Assembly: GCA_964556115.1 (NCBI GenBank)
Contig: CAZKVC010000012.1
Span: 1 to 64,000 of the forward strand
Reading direction: 5' to 3'
DNA length: 64,000 nt
Source: Parvularcula sp964556115
Lineage (GTDB): Bacteria; Pseudomonadota; Alphaproteobacteria; Caulobacterales; Parvularculaceae
A model generated the notes under the pieces. That model saw only the letters and a list, made by a program, of their open reading frames with translations. It did not search any database and was not told where the DNA came from. Shown here in pieces: positions 32,250 to 41,979 of this stretch; positions within the stretch are counted from its first letter, which is position 1; each line of letters begins with the position of its first letter. The translations under genes and the position numbers were made by a program.

Positions 32250-35207
32250 TCAGGCTTGGCTGTCCGAAATGCTCTGCGCCAGCTCTCTACGGGCCAGGAT
32301 GTCCTCGATCGTTTCTTCAAGCTCCTTGAAGTTCACGGGCTTGGTCACGATCGCATCGATACCTGCAGCGAGGATCGTCTGCCGCTCGACCGCGGTACAG
32401 GACGCGGTCACTGCGATGATGACGGTATCCTCGTTCGGCCCGCCGCTGCGCCTGATCCGCCGGGTCGCCTCCTTGCCGTCCATGTTCGGCATGTAGACGT
32501 CCATCAGGATCACGGCGTAGTCGCGCATCGAAGCGAGAGCTTCCGCCTCCACGCCGTCGCTCGCGGTGACCGTGGCGTAGCCTGCACGCTGAAGCACCGT
32601 TTCGGCCAGTTTGCGGTTGGCGAGGACGTCGTCGACGATCAGCACCGGCTTGTCGTGCTTGGGCGCCGCCGCCGCCGCCGCTGGTGCCGAGGGCTCGCGG
32701 CTATCGACGCGGGCGAGGGCGGCACTGCGGCGCTGACCGCGGATGAAGTGGAGAGCCTCGCCCACGGTCTGCGCGAGGACAGGGTGGCTCAGCCTGAAGC
32801 TGCAGGAGCCGTAGACTTCTCCGCCGCCATCCTTGGTGCCGCCATAATAGGCGAAGGGGAGGCAGTCCGCGTCGCTCGCGGCCGAGCGCCCGGCCTTCAG
32901 CTTGTCCGCCGCCTCCTTGTCGATCAGCTGGCTGACGAAGACGCCGTCGAGTTTCTGTCCGCCCGAACGCAAGGCCAGCAGTTCCTCACGGCTTGCGGCG
33001 CCCGAATCGAAATGCAGGACTTCCGCGCCCTCGGCTCGCAGCATGGTCGTCATCGCCTGGCGACTGACCTCACGGTCGTCGATCACGGCAATGACAAGAC
33101 CCTCGGCGCGACGGTCGATCGGGGTGACGCATTGGGCATCGGCACTCAGAAGGGGTATGCTGACGATGAAGACCGATCCTTCGCCGGGTTCGGAGTGGCA
33201 GACGATCCGGCCCTTCATGGCCGAGACGAGCTCGCGGCAGATGGAAAGGCCAAGCCCCGTACCCTCATGGCCTGCCGCTTCGCCTTCCTCGACCCGCGTG
33301 TAGCGCTGGAAGAGCGCTTCCTTCTTTTCAGCGGGGATACCGTAGCCGGTGTCGCTGACCGTGAAGCGAAGCTCGCGCTGGTCGTCGGCCCGTTCAAGAT
33401 GGACGGCGACGGCGCCTGCGCTGGTGAACTTGATGGCGTTACCGACGAGATTGATCAGCACCTGGCGGATGCGGTCCTCGTCGCCATGGGCAAGCTCAGG
33501 CACTTCGGGGTCGACATGGCAGAAGAAGGACAGGTTCTTCTCCTGCGCCTTCGCCCGGAGCAGTTGCGTTGCCGCCTCGGTCATCTTGCGCGGGTTGAAG
33601 GGCCCGACCCGCAGCTTGAGGGCGCCTGCCTCGATCTGCGAGAGATCGAGAATATCGTTGATCAGCGTCAGGAGCGAATGGCCCGAGCTGCGGATGATCT
33701 CCAGCTGCTCGCGCTGGTTCTCGCGCAGATCGTCGGCGAGGAGGACATCCGCAAAGCCGAGAATGCCGTTCATCGGTGTCCTGAGCTCATGGCTCATGGT
33801 GGCGAGGAAGGTCGATTTCGCCGAATTGGCTTTCTCGGCCTTGTCCTTCGCCTCGACGAGCTTCTCCTCGGCGAGGCGGCGGTGCTCGACCTCTTCGTGA
33901 AGCTGCCCGACCGTATGGGAAAGCTGGGTGTTTGCCCGGGCGAGGCGGCGCTTGGCCAGCCCGATGCCGATCGCGGCCGCCCCGACCGTCAGCGTGAGGA
34001 AGGCGCTGATCATGATGATCTGGGCCTGGCGCTGCTGCCGCCGCCGCGCCTCGGCCAGATCGGCAGCCTGCCGAAGCTGGTCGTTCTTCAGCTGTTCGAT
34101 GGCAAGCTGCTCTTCGGCGTTGCGGTGCCGGGCCGTGTTGGCCGCGAGAAGGGTCGAGGTCGCGGTGTTCCAGGTCTGCGCATCGATGCGGCGCTGGGCT
34201 TCACGGTGGCGGAAGGCGCGCTCGTAATCACCGAGCGCGGCATAGGTCACCGCGGCCAGTTCGTGGTCGCGGTAGTTCTCCGGCGCGGTCGCAGAAAGAT
34301 CGCTGCCTTCGAAAACCACGTCCAGATGCTGAACTGTCTCTTCGACGTCGCCGCGGGCATGGGCGATCTTGGCTGCGACGGAGGCGAGATAGGCTTCATG
34401 GCGCGGCAGGCGCACGCCTTCGAGGACCGCCTTGGCCTCGGCGAAATAGCGCTCGGCGAGGTCGGGCTCGCCGGCCGCCGCTTCCAGAAGGGCGAGGTTG
34501 GCAAGGACCTGGCCTGAGAAGGTGACGCTTCCCAGCTCCTCGGCATAGCCGAGCGCCAGCTTGTAGTCCCGCCGCGCGGCGTCGTGGCGTCCGATCTCCT
34601 TGAGGATGTCCGCCCTGTTGTTGGTGGTCGCAACGGCAACGCCGGCATCGCCGTTGTAGCGGGCCTCGGCGCGGTCGTAATATTCGATCGCGGTCAGGTA
34701 GTCATGGGCATCGGCGTGAATGGCGCCGAGCTCCTGCAGGGTCATCGCTTCGAGGCGGGGGGTCTGGGCTTCCACGAAGAGGCTTTCAGCCCGGGTCAGG
34801 TCGCGGATCGCTTCGGCATGCTGGCCAAGAAGGCGGTCGATGCGGCCCTTGGCGAGGAAGATGCGGCCTTCGAGGCTGGGATCGCGCTCCGGCGCATCGG
34901 CAAGAGCGTTCCCGGCGCGTGAGGCTGCTTCGAGCCCGGCGGCGTAATCGCCGAGCCGCATGTCGGCCTCGGCGCGCAGCCACCACGCTTCGGCCCGCTC
35001 GAACGCGCTCAGCTCTTCGGCGACCTCGAGGCGTTCGGCAATCAGCTCATAGGCTTCGGCGGGGTCCGACAGCATGACGCCGCGCACCCGGTCGGTGAAG
35101 CTCGGAACCTCCGGCTTGCGCGGGAGCTCCAAAGCATGGGCGCTTGCGAACAGCATCCAGAAGGCTGCCGCTGCGCCCCATATCCCATGCGGTCTCGACC
35201 TCATCAT
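32250..35207 (-). CDS. TPR hybrid sensor histidine kinase with two receiver regions
   Basis: 985 residues from the Met at 35207 (MMRSRPHG), which precedes a signal sequence ending SAHA. An upstream extension of the frame looks noncoding. The order is a periplasmic helical region with several TPR-like repeats (about 40-370), one membrane segment (FLTLTVGAAAIGIGL), coiled coil, and HisKA with His473 in MSHELRTPMNG. The HATPase follows with GTGLGLSICREL, then a degenerate receiver-like region (VIDDREVSRQAMTTML), then a full receiver with Asp903 in LMDVYMPNMDG and Lys in TKPVN. The TPR sensor suggests that protein or peptide binding outside the membrane triggers it. No partner phosphotransfer gene is nearby. 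Confidence 0.88.
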   Translation of the reverse strand: MMRSRPHGIWGAAAAFWMLFASAHALELPRKPEVPSFTDRVRGVMLSDPAEAYELIAERLEVAEELSAFERAEAWWLRAEADMRLGDYAAGLEAASRAGNALADAPERDPSLEGRIFLAKGRIDRLLGQHAEAIRDLTRAESLFVEAQTPRLEAMTLQELGAIHADAHDYLTAIEYYDRAEARYNGDAGVAVATTNNRADILKEIGRHDAARRDYKLALGYAEELGSVTFSGQVLANLALLEAAAGEPDLAERYFAEAKAVLEGVRLPRHEAYLASVAAKIAHARGDVEETVQHLDVVFEGSDLSATAPENYRDHELAAVTYAALGDYERAFRHREAQRRIDAQTWNTATSTLLAANTARHRNAEEQLAIEQLKNDQLRQAADLAEARRRQQRQAQIIMISAFLTLTVGAAAIGIGLAKRRLARANTQLSHTVGQLHEEVEHRRLAEEKLVEAKDKAEKANSAKSTFLATMSHELRTPMNGILGFADVLLADDLRENQREQLEIIRSSGHSLLTLINDILDLSQIEAGALKLRVGPFNPRKMTEAATQLLRAKAQEKNLSFFCHVDPEVPELAHGDEDRIRQVLINLVGNAIKFTSAGAVAVHLERADDQRELRFTVSDTGYGIPAEKKEALFQRYTRVEEGEAAGHEGTGLGLSICRELVSAMKGRIVCHSEPGEGSVFIVSIPLLSADAQCVTPIDRRAEGLVIAVIDDREVSRQAMTTMLRAEGAEVLHFDSGAASREELLALRSGGQKLDGVFVSQLIDKEAADKLKAGRSAASDADCLPFAYYGGTKDGGGEVYGSCSFRLSHPVLAQTVGEALHFIRGQRRSAALARVDSREPSAPAAAAAAPKHDKPVLIVDDVLANRKLAETVLQRAGYATVTASDGVEAEALASMRDYAVILMDVYMPNMDGKEATRRIRRSGGPNEDTVIIAVTASCTAVERQTILAAGIDAIVTKPVNFKELEETIEDILARRELAQSISDSQA

Positions 35208-35660
35208 CCAAAGTTCAACCCGTCGTCCCCATCCATGGAGACTAGTGGCTTTGGTTTTGTATGAGGTTCTTATGGAGCGCACGATCCGAACGATCGCGTT
35301 AACCCGCTCCTGCCCTGAACATGGCGAGGAACAAGAAAAATGTAGCCTTGGCCAGTCAGCGTTCCGACAGGCAAAGACCTTCCTGTTGCAGCAAATTCGG
35401 TGCATCGGCAGCGTCCCAACCTTCCCTCAGAAGAACTTTTCGCCCGCATTTTTCTAAAATGCTCTGAATAAGTTCCGTTAATGGATGTTAGGAACGTCTT
35501 GAGGCAAACCGATGAATTGCCCGTTTCAACCTGAGTTTCTTATTTCCACAATACCTGAAAAGTGATCTTGGCCCCAGAGCAGTCAAATGCAGTGCCGAAG
35601 AAGCCGAACGAAGTCTTGCCAACGCTTTCAAGCGCACATGTTGTGGACAATTTGGAGGAA
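35208..35660. other. 453-bp intergenic region, no gene supported
   Basis: Less GC-rich than average, lying between the kinase start (minus strand) and the tRNA-Ala 3' end. It must hold the promoter of the TPR kinase. GTTAAC occurs near 35308 and a small inverted repeat gttcc/ggaac near 35470-35495. I find no convincing ORF or terminator with a T-run. Confidence 0.5.
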
Positions 35661-35736
35661 TGGTGGAGCTAAGCGGAATCGAACCGCTGACCTCTTGAAT
35701 GCCATTCAAGCGCTCTACCAACTGAGCTATAGCCCC
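35661..35736 (-). tRNA. tRNA-Ala (GGC)
   Basis: A complete 76-base cloverleaf on the minus strand: acceptor ggggcta/tagctcc, D arm GCTC-AGTTGGTAGA-GC, anticodon stem cttga/tcaag with loop atggcat giving anticodon GGC, and T arm agcgg-TTCGATT-ccgct. The acceptor has the G3-U70 pair that defines alanine identity. CCA is encoded. Confidence 0.97.
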
Positions 35737-35759
35737 GCACGCAATTGGCGCGAGCCGGT

Positions 35760-35788
35760 CCAATAGCGATCCGCCAAGATGGATGCAA
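35760..35788 (-). promoter_or_regulatory. Candidate promoter of tRNA-Ala
   Basis: On the minus strand TTGCAT (35783-35788) and TATTGG (35760-35765) are 17 bases apart, ending 24 bases before the tRNA 5' end. Confidence 0.45.
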
Positions 35789-35805
35789 GCGCTGTTTGGC
35801 GCCTC

Positions 35806-36372
35806 TCAGCGCGCTTTTTCCCGAAGCCCGGCGAGGAGGGCGGCCGGCACGGTCTTCCTCAGATTGAAGTTGAGGATCCCCCGGAAAGGCGCCTCGACCG
35901 GCGAGGATGAGGCGTGCTCCCGCCGTCCGTCGAAGATCGCGAAACGTCCCCTCTTCGGCGTGATACGGCCCGTCACGGCGCCGTCTTCGAAGAGGCAGGT
36001 GTCCCCATCGGCGTTGTTCACATAATAGATCATGACCCAGTGGGGCGCTTCATCGTCGGTATGGGGCGGATGGGTCAGGGGCTGACGCTCGCGGCCGAGC
36101 ATGTTCGCCTTGGCCCTGATGATGTCCCTCTTGTCGAGCCCCAGGCGGGCCACCACGCTTTCGGCGAGGCCGGCCCATTCGGAAAAGGGTTTTCCGTCCT
36201 GAATGAAGCCGTGGACGAATTGCGGCGCGTCGCCTTGCTGGGTCGAAAGGGCCCGGTCATTGGTGTTGGGGTAATAGAACCAGGGAAAACGGAAGCCGAG
36301 GAGGACATCCTCGATCTCCTTTTCCATGGCCTCCGGAAGGACGCCGTCGAGAATGATCGGACCGGTGGACAT
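35806..36372 (-). CDS. 2-oxoglutarate/Fe(II) oxygenase-like protein
   Basis: 188 residues. The start at 36372 is chosen because GAGGAGGT lies just upstream, and the longer frame overlaps the ABC gene's end. The double-stranded beta-helix iron motif is visible: HTD (first His and Asp) in PLTHPPHTDDEAPHW, the distal His in REHASS, and the Arg for 2-oxoglutarate in FRGILNFNL. This family hydroxylates small molecules or protein side chains. It follows the ABC exporter gene by 14 bp and should be co-transcribed, but I cannot link the two in one pathway. Confidence 0.78.
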   Translation of the reverse strand: MSTGPIILDGVLPEAMEKEIEDVLLGFRFPWFYYPNTNDRALSTQQGDAPQFVHGFIQDGKPFSEWAGLAESVVARLGLDKRDIIRAKANMLGRERQPLTHPPHTDDEAPHWVMIYYVNNADGDTCLFEDGAVTGRITPKRGRFAIFDGRREHASSSPVEAPFRGILNFNLRKTVPAALLAGLREKAR

Positions 36373-36386
36373 CGCGGCAAACCTCC

Positions 36387-38231
36387 TCAGACGGCCTCGT
36401 TCTGCTCCGCTGCGAGAAAGCCGCCGGACTGGCGTTCCCACAGGCTGGCATAGAGGCCGCCTTTTCTCAAAAGGCTATCGTGGGTTCCCTCCTCGACGAT
36501 GGCGCCCTGGTCCAGGACGATCAGCCGGTCCATGGCCGCGATGGTGGAGAGCCGGTGCGCGATGGCAAGCACGGTCTTGTCCGCCATGAGCCGGTCGAGG
36601 CGTCCCTGGATCGCCGCTTCCACCTCACTGTCGAGCGCCGAGGTGGCTTCGTCGAGGATCAGGATCGGTGCGTTCTTCAGTACGACCCGCGCGATGGCGA
36701 TGCGCTGGCGCTGTCCGCCGGAGAGCTTGACGCCCCGCTCACCCACATGGGCGTCGAGACCGCGGCGTCCCTTCTGGTCCTCCAGCGTCTCGATGAAACC
36801 GATGGCTTCCGCTTCGCGGGCCGCTTCGAGGATCTCGTCCTCGGTGGCTTCGGGTCGGCCATAGGCGATGTTCTCGCGGATCGAGCGGTGCATCAGGGCG
36901 GTGTCCTGCGTCACCACGCCGATCTGGCGGCGCAGGCTGTCCTGGGTCACGCCGGCGACATTCTGCCCGTCAATCAGCACCTTGCCGCCTTCGGTATCAT
37001 GGAGCCTGAGGAGGAGGTTGACGAGGGTGGACTTGCCCGCGCCTGACCTGCCGACGATACCGACCTTCTCCCCCGGCCGGATCGCCAGGTCGAGCCCGCT
37101 GATCACCCGGCGCTCCCTGCCGTAGTGGAACGAGACATTGTCAAAGCGGATACCACCCTTCTCGACCCGCAGCTCTTCCTTCGTCCTGTCGGTGATGGCG
37201 AGGGGGCGGGCGATGGTCTCCATCCCGTTCTGCGCCATGCCGATATTCTCGAAGAGGTTCGAGATCTCCCACAGGAAGTAGTGACTGATGCCCTGAAGCC
37301 TGAGGGACAGGGTCGCGGCGAAGGCCACCGCTCCGATCGTCAGGACCCCTCCTGACCACAGCCAGAGCCCGAGAAACGCGGTTCCGGCGATCAGTAAGCC
37401 GTTCATCACGTGGAGGGTCATCGACAGGAGGGTGGCGAGGCGCATCTGCGGATAGACCGAACCCAGCATCGTCCGCATACCCTCGCGGGCATAGGCGTCT
37501 TCGGCGGGGCCGGTGGAGAAGAGCTTCACCGTGCCGATATTCGTATAGGCGTCGACGATCCGCCCGGTGAGCATCGAGCGGTCTTCCGACTGGCGCTCGG
37601 AGATGGCTGAAAGCCGGGGCAGGAAGAACCGCATCACGCCCACATAAAGGACGAGCCAGATCACCAGCGGCACGGCGAGGCGCCAGTCATTGGCGAAGAA
37701 CAGGACCAGCGCCGAGCCGAAATAGACCACGCCCCAGACCATCAGATTGGTCAGCTTCACCGCCGTTTCGCGGACGCCGAGGGCCGTCTGCATGACCTTG
37801 GTGGCGATCCGCCCGGCGAAGTCATCGGCGAAGAAGGTCGATGACTGGCGAAGAAGATAGCGGTGGGCCCGCCAGCGGATCGCCATGGGCATGTTGCCCA
37901 TGATCCCCTGAAGGAGCGCAAGCTCGTCAGCAAGCTGAAGAAGCGGCCAGAGGATGGCGATCATCACGAGGATGGTGAGGAGTGCGCCGCCATGCTCTTC
38001 GAAGAAGCGGTCCGGTCCGGCTTCGGCTGCCAGGTCGATCAGATGGCCGATCCGCTCGAAGGCGAAGACCTCGATCAGGGCGATCGCCACCGATGTCACG
38101 ATGAGCATCGCAAAAAGGCCCCTGAACGGACGGGCATAATGCCAGACGAAGGACCAGAAGCGTGTCGGCGGACGCGCGGGTTCCTCGTCCGCCAAGGGAT
38201 CGACGGCATTTTCGAAAAAGCGGAACAGCAT
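36387..38231 (-). CDS. ABC exporter, fused permease and ATPase
   Basis: 614 residues. The N-terminal membrane domain has six hydrophobic segments (about 30-320) and the nucleotide-binding domain occupies about 355-590, with Walker A GRSGAGKST, signature LSGGQRQRIAIARV, Walker B ILILDEATSALD and switch His in AHRLSTI. This is the homodimeric MsbA-like exporter architecture for lipids, peptides or drugs. A good AGAGG precedes the ATG. Substrate unknown. Confidence 0.9.
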   Translation of the reverse strand: MLFRFFENAVDPLADEEPARPPTRFWSFVWHYARPFRGLFAMLIVTSVAIALIEVFAFERIGHLIDLAAEAGPDRFFEEHGGALLTILVMIAILWPLLQLADELALLQGIMGNMPMAIRWRAHRYLLRQSSTFFADDFAGRIATKVMQTALGVRETAVKLTNLMVWGVVYFGSALVLFFANDWRLAVPLVIWLVLYVGVMRFFLPRLSAISERQSEDRSMLTGRIVDAYTNIGTVKLFSTGPAEDAYAREGMRTMLGSVYPQMRLATLLSMTLHVMNGLLIAGTAFLGLWLWSGGVLTIGAVAFAATLSLRLQGISHYFLWEISNLFENIGMAQNGMETIARPLAITDRTKEELRVEKGGIRFDNVSFHYGRERRVISGLDLAIRPGEKVGIVGRSGAGKSTLVNLLLRLHDTEGGKVLIDGQNVAGVTQDSLRRQIGVVTQDTALMHRSIRENIAYGRPEATEDEILEAAREAEAIGFIETLEDQKGRRGLDAHVGERGVKLSGGQRQRIAIARVVLKNAPILILDEATSALDSEVEAAIQGRLDRLMADKTVLAIAHRLSTIAAMDRLIVLDQGAIVEEGTHDSLLRKGGLYASLWERQSGGFLAAEQNEAV

Positions 38232-38316
38232 GGTGACCTCTCACCACCCCGCAGGAGGGCAGCCGGTCCGGATAGGCAAAGAGCGGCTTATTGCAACCCT
38301 TTTTTGCAGCCCGGCG

Positions 38317-40893
38317 TCAGTCCCCGCCTGGTGCGGCCATCGACCGGAAGCCGGCTTCGAGCGCCGCCTGGTCATAGGGCTTCTGCACCATGGGCACGTT
38401 CGGAAAAGCCTCCTGCAGGGCTGCGTTGTCGCCGTATCCGCTGGCGAAGACGAAAGGAATGTCGAGCTCGATCAGCTTGCGCGCAACCGGTTCGCTGGTC
38501 TCCGTGCCGAGGTTCACGTCGAGGACCGCAGCGGTGAACCGGCGGGTCTCGACCAGCTTCAGGCCGTCTTGCACCGTGCTGGCGACGGACACCCCGCTCG
38601 CGCCGAGAGCGGTCAGGAATTCCTCGGCATCGAGGGCGATGATCATGTTGTCTTCGACCACCAGCACTTCGCCTTCGAGGCTTCCGGTCTGGTCGGATGA
38701 CACTTCGGCCCCGCTCTGCTCCACTGACCTGTCGCCAAACGAAGCGATGTTCTGGGCGGGGATGAGAAAGCTTGCCTTCAGGCCCGTGGTCTCGAAACGG
38801 ATGTCGGCGTCGCCTTGCAGTTCGTAGGGAATCGAGCGTTCGATGATGGTGGTGCCGAACCCCTTGCGGCTTGGCGCCTTCGAAATGATCGGCCCGCCGC
38901 TTTCCTTCCAGGTGATCCGCAGGGCGTCATCCCCGGTCTGCTCGAGGGTCACGTTGATATGTCCGGACCTGTCCGACAGGGCGCCATATTTCGCGGCATT
39001 GGTCGTCAGCTCGTGAATGACCAGTGAAATGGTGGTGAAGGCCTTCGGTTCGACGTTGGCATCGGGACCTTCGATCCTGATGCGTTTCGCCTTGTCGAAG
39101 AGATAGGCCTCGGCTTCCGTTTCAATCAGATCCCGGACCGATGCGGGCTGCCAGAGTTCCCGGGTGATCTGGTCATGGGCGCGGGCAAGGGCCTGAATGC
39201 GGCCGCCCACCACATCGGTGAACTCCGTCACGTCGGTGGTGGTGCCACGGCTCTGCTGCACCAGGCTGTGGATCAGGTTCAGGATGTTTCGTACACGGTG
39301 GTTGAGTTCCGCGATCAGGAGTTCCTGCTTCTCCTGCGCCTTTTCACGCTCGCGGATATGGCTGTCGGTGATCCGCAGCACCACTTCCAGAAGGGTGACA
39401 CGCAGGGCCTCTGCGGCGCGGTATTCGGTCGGCGTCCAGGGCTTGGACTGACCGTGCACGGTCTGTTTCCACGCCTCGAAGCTCTTGCGCGGCGTCAGCC
39501 TGATGCCGTTCGGGCCGAGTTCGGCAGGCTTGTCCGGGTTGCCTGCCCAATGAACATCATGGGCGACCTCACGCCGGAAGAAGACGAGGTAGTCCCGTGG
39601 CCTGCGCGACACCGGCAGCACGAGCATCCCCGCGGCCCGGTCGGAGAAATCCGCCCCGGGCTCATGGAGCTTCGAGATGCTGTCCGTATGGAAGACCTGG
39701 CTGGCCGCTGCAGTGTTGAGGAACCGCGCGAGGCCGAGAAATTCCTCGCGCGTGGGGACGGAGCCTTCGGACTTGTATTCACCGTCTACGTAGAGGGCGA
39801 CCCCGTCGAAGGGGATGACGGAGCCGATGGTCGAGGCGATCAGATGGAAGTTCTGGGCGAGGTCCGACCCGTCGGTGATCTGCACCATGAGCTGATCGTG
39901 CAGCAGCCGGGCCCGGTTGACGTCCTCACGCTCCTGGTCGTTCTCCTTCTGGTCGAGAATGAAGGAGAAGAGATGCCCGAAAAGCTCCGCCGCCGTCCTG
40001 ATCGAGTAGGGAAGGGTGCGGGGGGTCTCATGGTGGCAGGCGAACAGCCCCCATAGCTTGCCGCGCTTGATGATGCTCACCGACATCGACGCCGCAACAC
40101 CCATGTTGCGCAGATATTCGAGATGGATCGAAGAGACCGCCCGCGTGCTGCTCAAGGACAGGTCGAGCGGCTGGCCATCGGGCGCGCGCTCGGGCCTGAT
40201 GATCGCGCCATCCTTGCTCGCATCGGCGATGATCCGGATCGGGTTCTTGACGTAGAGTGCCCGCGCCTGCTGCGGGATGTCGCTTGCCGGGTAACGCAGG
40301 TTGAGGAAGGGCTCCATGCCCGACTTGTGCTGCTCGGCGATGACCGTGCCGCTGCCGTCCTCGCCGAAACGGTAGACCATGACCCGGTCGAACCCGGTGA
40401 GGACCCGCAGGTGCCTGGCCGCGTTCTGGCAAAGCTCGCCGACGCTCTCGACCTTGCCCAGGCGCGCGATCAGCGGGTAGACGGAGCTTGTGATATCTTT
40501 CGGAGAGTCGCCGACGGACGGCTCGCCTTCGATGACGATCTTCCCGCCGGAGCGGTGGACAGCCACGTCGAAAGACCGGCCCCCGTTCAGAAGGCGCAGC
40601 CCGAAGATCCGTTCGATGCTCATTGCCCCGTCGAGCGCCGCCACCGCGCTGCGAAGTCTTCTCACCGCCTCGAGGGAGAAGGTTTCGGCGAGGTTGCTGC
40701 CGAGGAGGTCATCCACGTGGACATCGAGGTGGTCGCCGATATTCTCCGACGCCTGCGCGACCACCCAGTCCGAAGAGATCGCGAGCAGGAAACCGAACTC
40801 CTGCACCCGTCCGAGAACATGGATAGGCTCCCGGTCGCAGGAGGTCAGGTCCACCTCAGGCTGGAGGTAGCCGGTGTTGTTATCGACGTCCAC
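38317..40893 (-). CDS. Bacteriophytochrome HWE-type histidine kinase with receiver
   Basis: Red/far-red photoreceptor kinase of 858 residues. The N-terminal PAS region has Cys19 in LTSCDREPIH, the biliverdin attachment cysteine of bacteriophytochromes. The GAF domain has PASDIPQQARALY, the chromophore-pocket motif. A PHY domain follows, then an HWE/HisKA_2 kinase with His532 in LNHRVRNILN and the N-box HELTTNAAKYGAL, then a C-terminal receiver with Asp792 in VLDVNLG and Lys in QKPYD. The start is GTG, preceded by AAGGAG 9 bases away inside the heme oxygenase gene. It overlaps that gene by 14 bp, so chromophore enzyme and receptor are made together. Confidence 0.95.
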   Translation of the reverse strand: MDVDNNTGYLQPEVDLTSCDREPIHVLGRVQEFGFLLAISSDWVVAQASENIGDHLDVHVDDLLGSNLAETFSLEAVRRLRSAVAALDGAMSIERIFGLRLLNGGRSFDVAVHRSGGKIVIEGEPSVGDSPKDITSSVYPLIARLGKVESVGELCQNAARHLRVLTGFDRVMVYRFGEDGSGTVIAEQHKSGMEPFLNLRYPASDIPQQARALYVKNPIRIIADASKDGAIIRPERAPDGQPLDLSLSSTRAVSSIHLEYLRNMGVAASMSVSIIKRGKLWGLFACHHETPRTLPYSIRTAAELFGHLFSFILDQKENDQEREDVNRARLLHDQLMVQITDGSDLAQNFHLIASTIGSVIPFDGVALYVDGEYKSEGSVPTREEFLGLARFLNTAAASQVFHTDSISKLHEPGADFSDRAAGMLVLPVSRRPRDYLVFFRREVAHDVHWAGNPDKPAELGPNGIRLTPRKSFEAWKQTVHGQSKPWTPTEYRAAEALRVTLLEVVLRITDSHIREREKAQEKQELLIAELNHRVRNILNLIHSLVQQSRGTTTDVTEFTDVVGGRIQALARAHDQITRELWQPASVRDLIETEAEAYLFDKAKRIRIEGPDANVEPKAFTTISLVIHELTTNAAKYGALSDRSGHINVTLEQTGDDALRITWKESGGPIISKAPSRKGFGTTIIERSIPYELQGDADIRFETTGLKASFLIPAQNIASFGDRSVEQSGAEVSSDQTGSLEGEVLVVEDNMIIALDAEEFLTALGASGVSVASTVQDGLKLVETRRFTAAVLDVNLGTETSEPVARKLIELDIPFVFASGYGDNAALQEAFPNVPMVQKPYDQAALEAGFRSMAAPGGD

Positions 40894-41455
40894 GCGCCAT
40901 CTCTCCTTGAACGAGGCGCAGCGCGTGCCGGAAATGATCGAAGGTCAGATCGGCCCCCTGCAGAACATGATGAAGTGTTGCCACACTAGGGGCCGGAGCT
41001 TTGAGAAACACCTGAAGGCCGGACCAATATTGTCGCAACGCGGCGCTTTTCACGAAGTTGTGAGCGCCCAGGACCGCCGGATCGCGTGACTGGCTCCACC
41101 GCTGCTCGAGAATTTGGCCCCCGAGGTGAGAGCCGCCTATAACATAAGCTACACCAAGGGGATGCGCGTCCTTTGAAAAGGCGAGGTTGACGTCCGGCCG
41201 TTCGATACCGAGCGCTCCGAGATCTTTCGTGACGAGATGCCTGCGAAGCGGAAGCGGCGGCAGGTCCTTGGCATCCCGAAGAAGCGGCTCGATTGCCGAA
41301 AGGGCGAGGTCCTGTGCAAGAAGATAGGTGCCGAGGCCTTCGCGCGTGGTGAGGTCCAGTTCGGAGAACGCGTCATCGGTGCGCTGATGGCTCACACGGG
41401 TCCCCTCGCGCAAGGCGAAGCGCAGCGTCTCTTCCCGCCCGGCGGCATCTTCCAT
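40880..41455 (-). CDS. Heme oxygenase (biliverdin-producing, BphO type)
   Basis: 191 residues. Converts heme to biliverdin, the phytochrome chromophore, releasing CO and iron. The proximal heme ligand is His23 in RVSHQRTDDAF, and the distal helix is seen as GVAYVIGGSHLGGQIL, with the glycine-rich bend over the heme. Start at 41455 (MEDAAGREE) follows AAGGAG. An upstream in-frame Met lacks a ribosome site. Its end overlaps the phytochrome start. Function is well supported by family and neighbour. Confidence 0.92.
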   Translation of the reverse strand: MEDAAGREETLRFALREGTRVSHQRTDDAFSELDLTTREGLGTYLLAQDLALSAIEPLLRDAKDLPPLPLRRHLVTKDLGALGIERPDVNLAFSKDAHPLGVAYVIGGSHLGGQILEQRWSQSRDPAVLGAHNFVKSAALRQYWSGLQVFLKAPAPSVATLHHVLQGADLTFDHFRHALRLVQGEMARGRR

Positions 41456-41541
41456 GCGCTGCGTCTCCTTCCTACTGCACAGAGCGCCTGCGTCCGGCCC
41501 CATGCCCTGTTAGACCAGAAGAATCAAAACGGGGGTCCGCG

Positions 41542-41979
41542 TTGATTTACATCCTTGAGAACATCCTGCCGATTCTGGCGGCCACGCTCGTCAGCTTCGC
41601 CTTCGGTGCGGCCTGGTACATCCTTCTTTCCAAGCCGTGGATGAAGGCTGCCGGGCTGACCGAGGACAAGCTCAGAGGTGGGCCGGGCCCGAAATGGGTG
41701 CCCTTCGTGGTCGCGATCCTCGCCGAGTTCTGGATCGCCTCGATCCTCGCAGGCGCCCTCATTCTTGCGCCGAACGAGGCAGGCGTCTGGGCGATGACTT
41801 TCGGCACGGCTTTCATCATCTGGGTCGGCTTCATCTTCCCCGCCCTGGTGGTCAATGACCGCTTCGAGCGAAAGCCCTGGCGGCTGAGCTTTATCAATGG
41901 CGGGCATTGGCTTGGCGTCTGTTTGCTCCAAGTCGTGGTGATGAGGGTGATCGGCCTCGCGCCGCCACCGGGGGTTTGA
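41542..41979 (+). CDS. DUF1761 membrane protein
   Basis: 145 residues with four predicted membrane segments: N-terminal PILAATLVSFAFGAAWYILL, two central ones, and a last one around GVCLLQVVVMRVIG. The pattern GAAWYILLSKPWMKAAGL near the start is typical of DUF1761 proteins, whose role is unknown. The start appears to be TTG, weakly supported by GGGGG upstream, and could be off by a few codons. Confidence 0.75.
   Translation: MIYILENILPILAATLVSFAFGAAWYILLSKPWMKAAGLTEDKLRGGPGPKWVPFVVAILAEFWIASILAGALILAPNEAGVWAMTFGTAFIIWVGFIFPALVVNDRFERKPWRLSFINGGHWLGVCLLQVVVMRVIGLAPPPGV

Noticed and set aside
35488..35763. 91-codon minus-strand frame
   Set aside because: It reads through the tRNA-Ala gene; the tRNA is the real feature.
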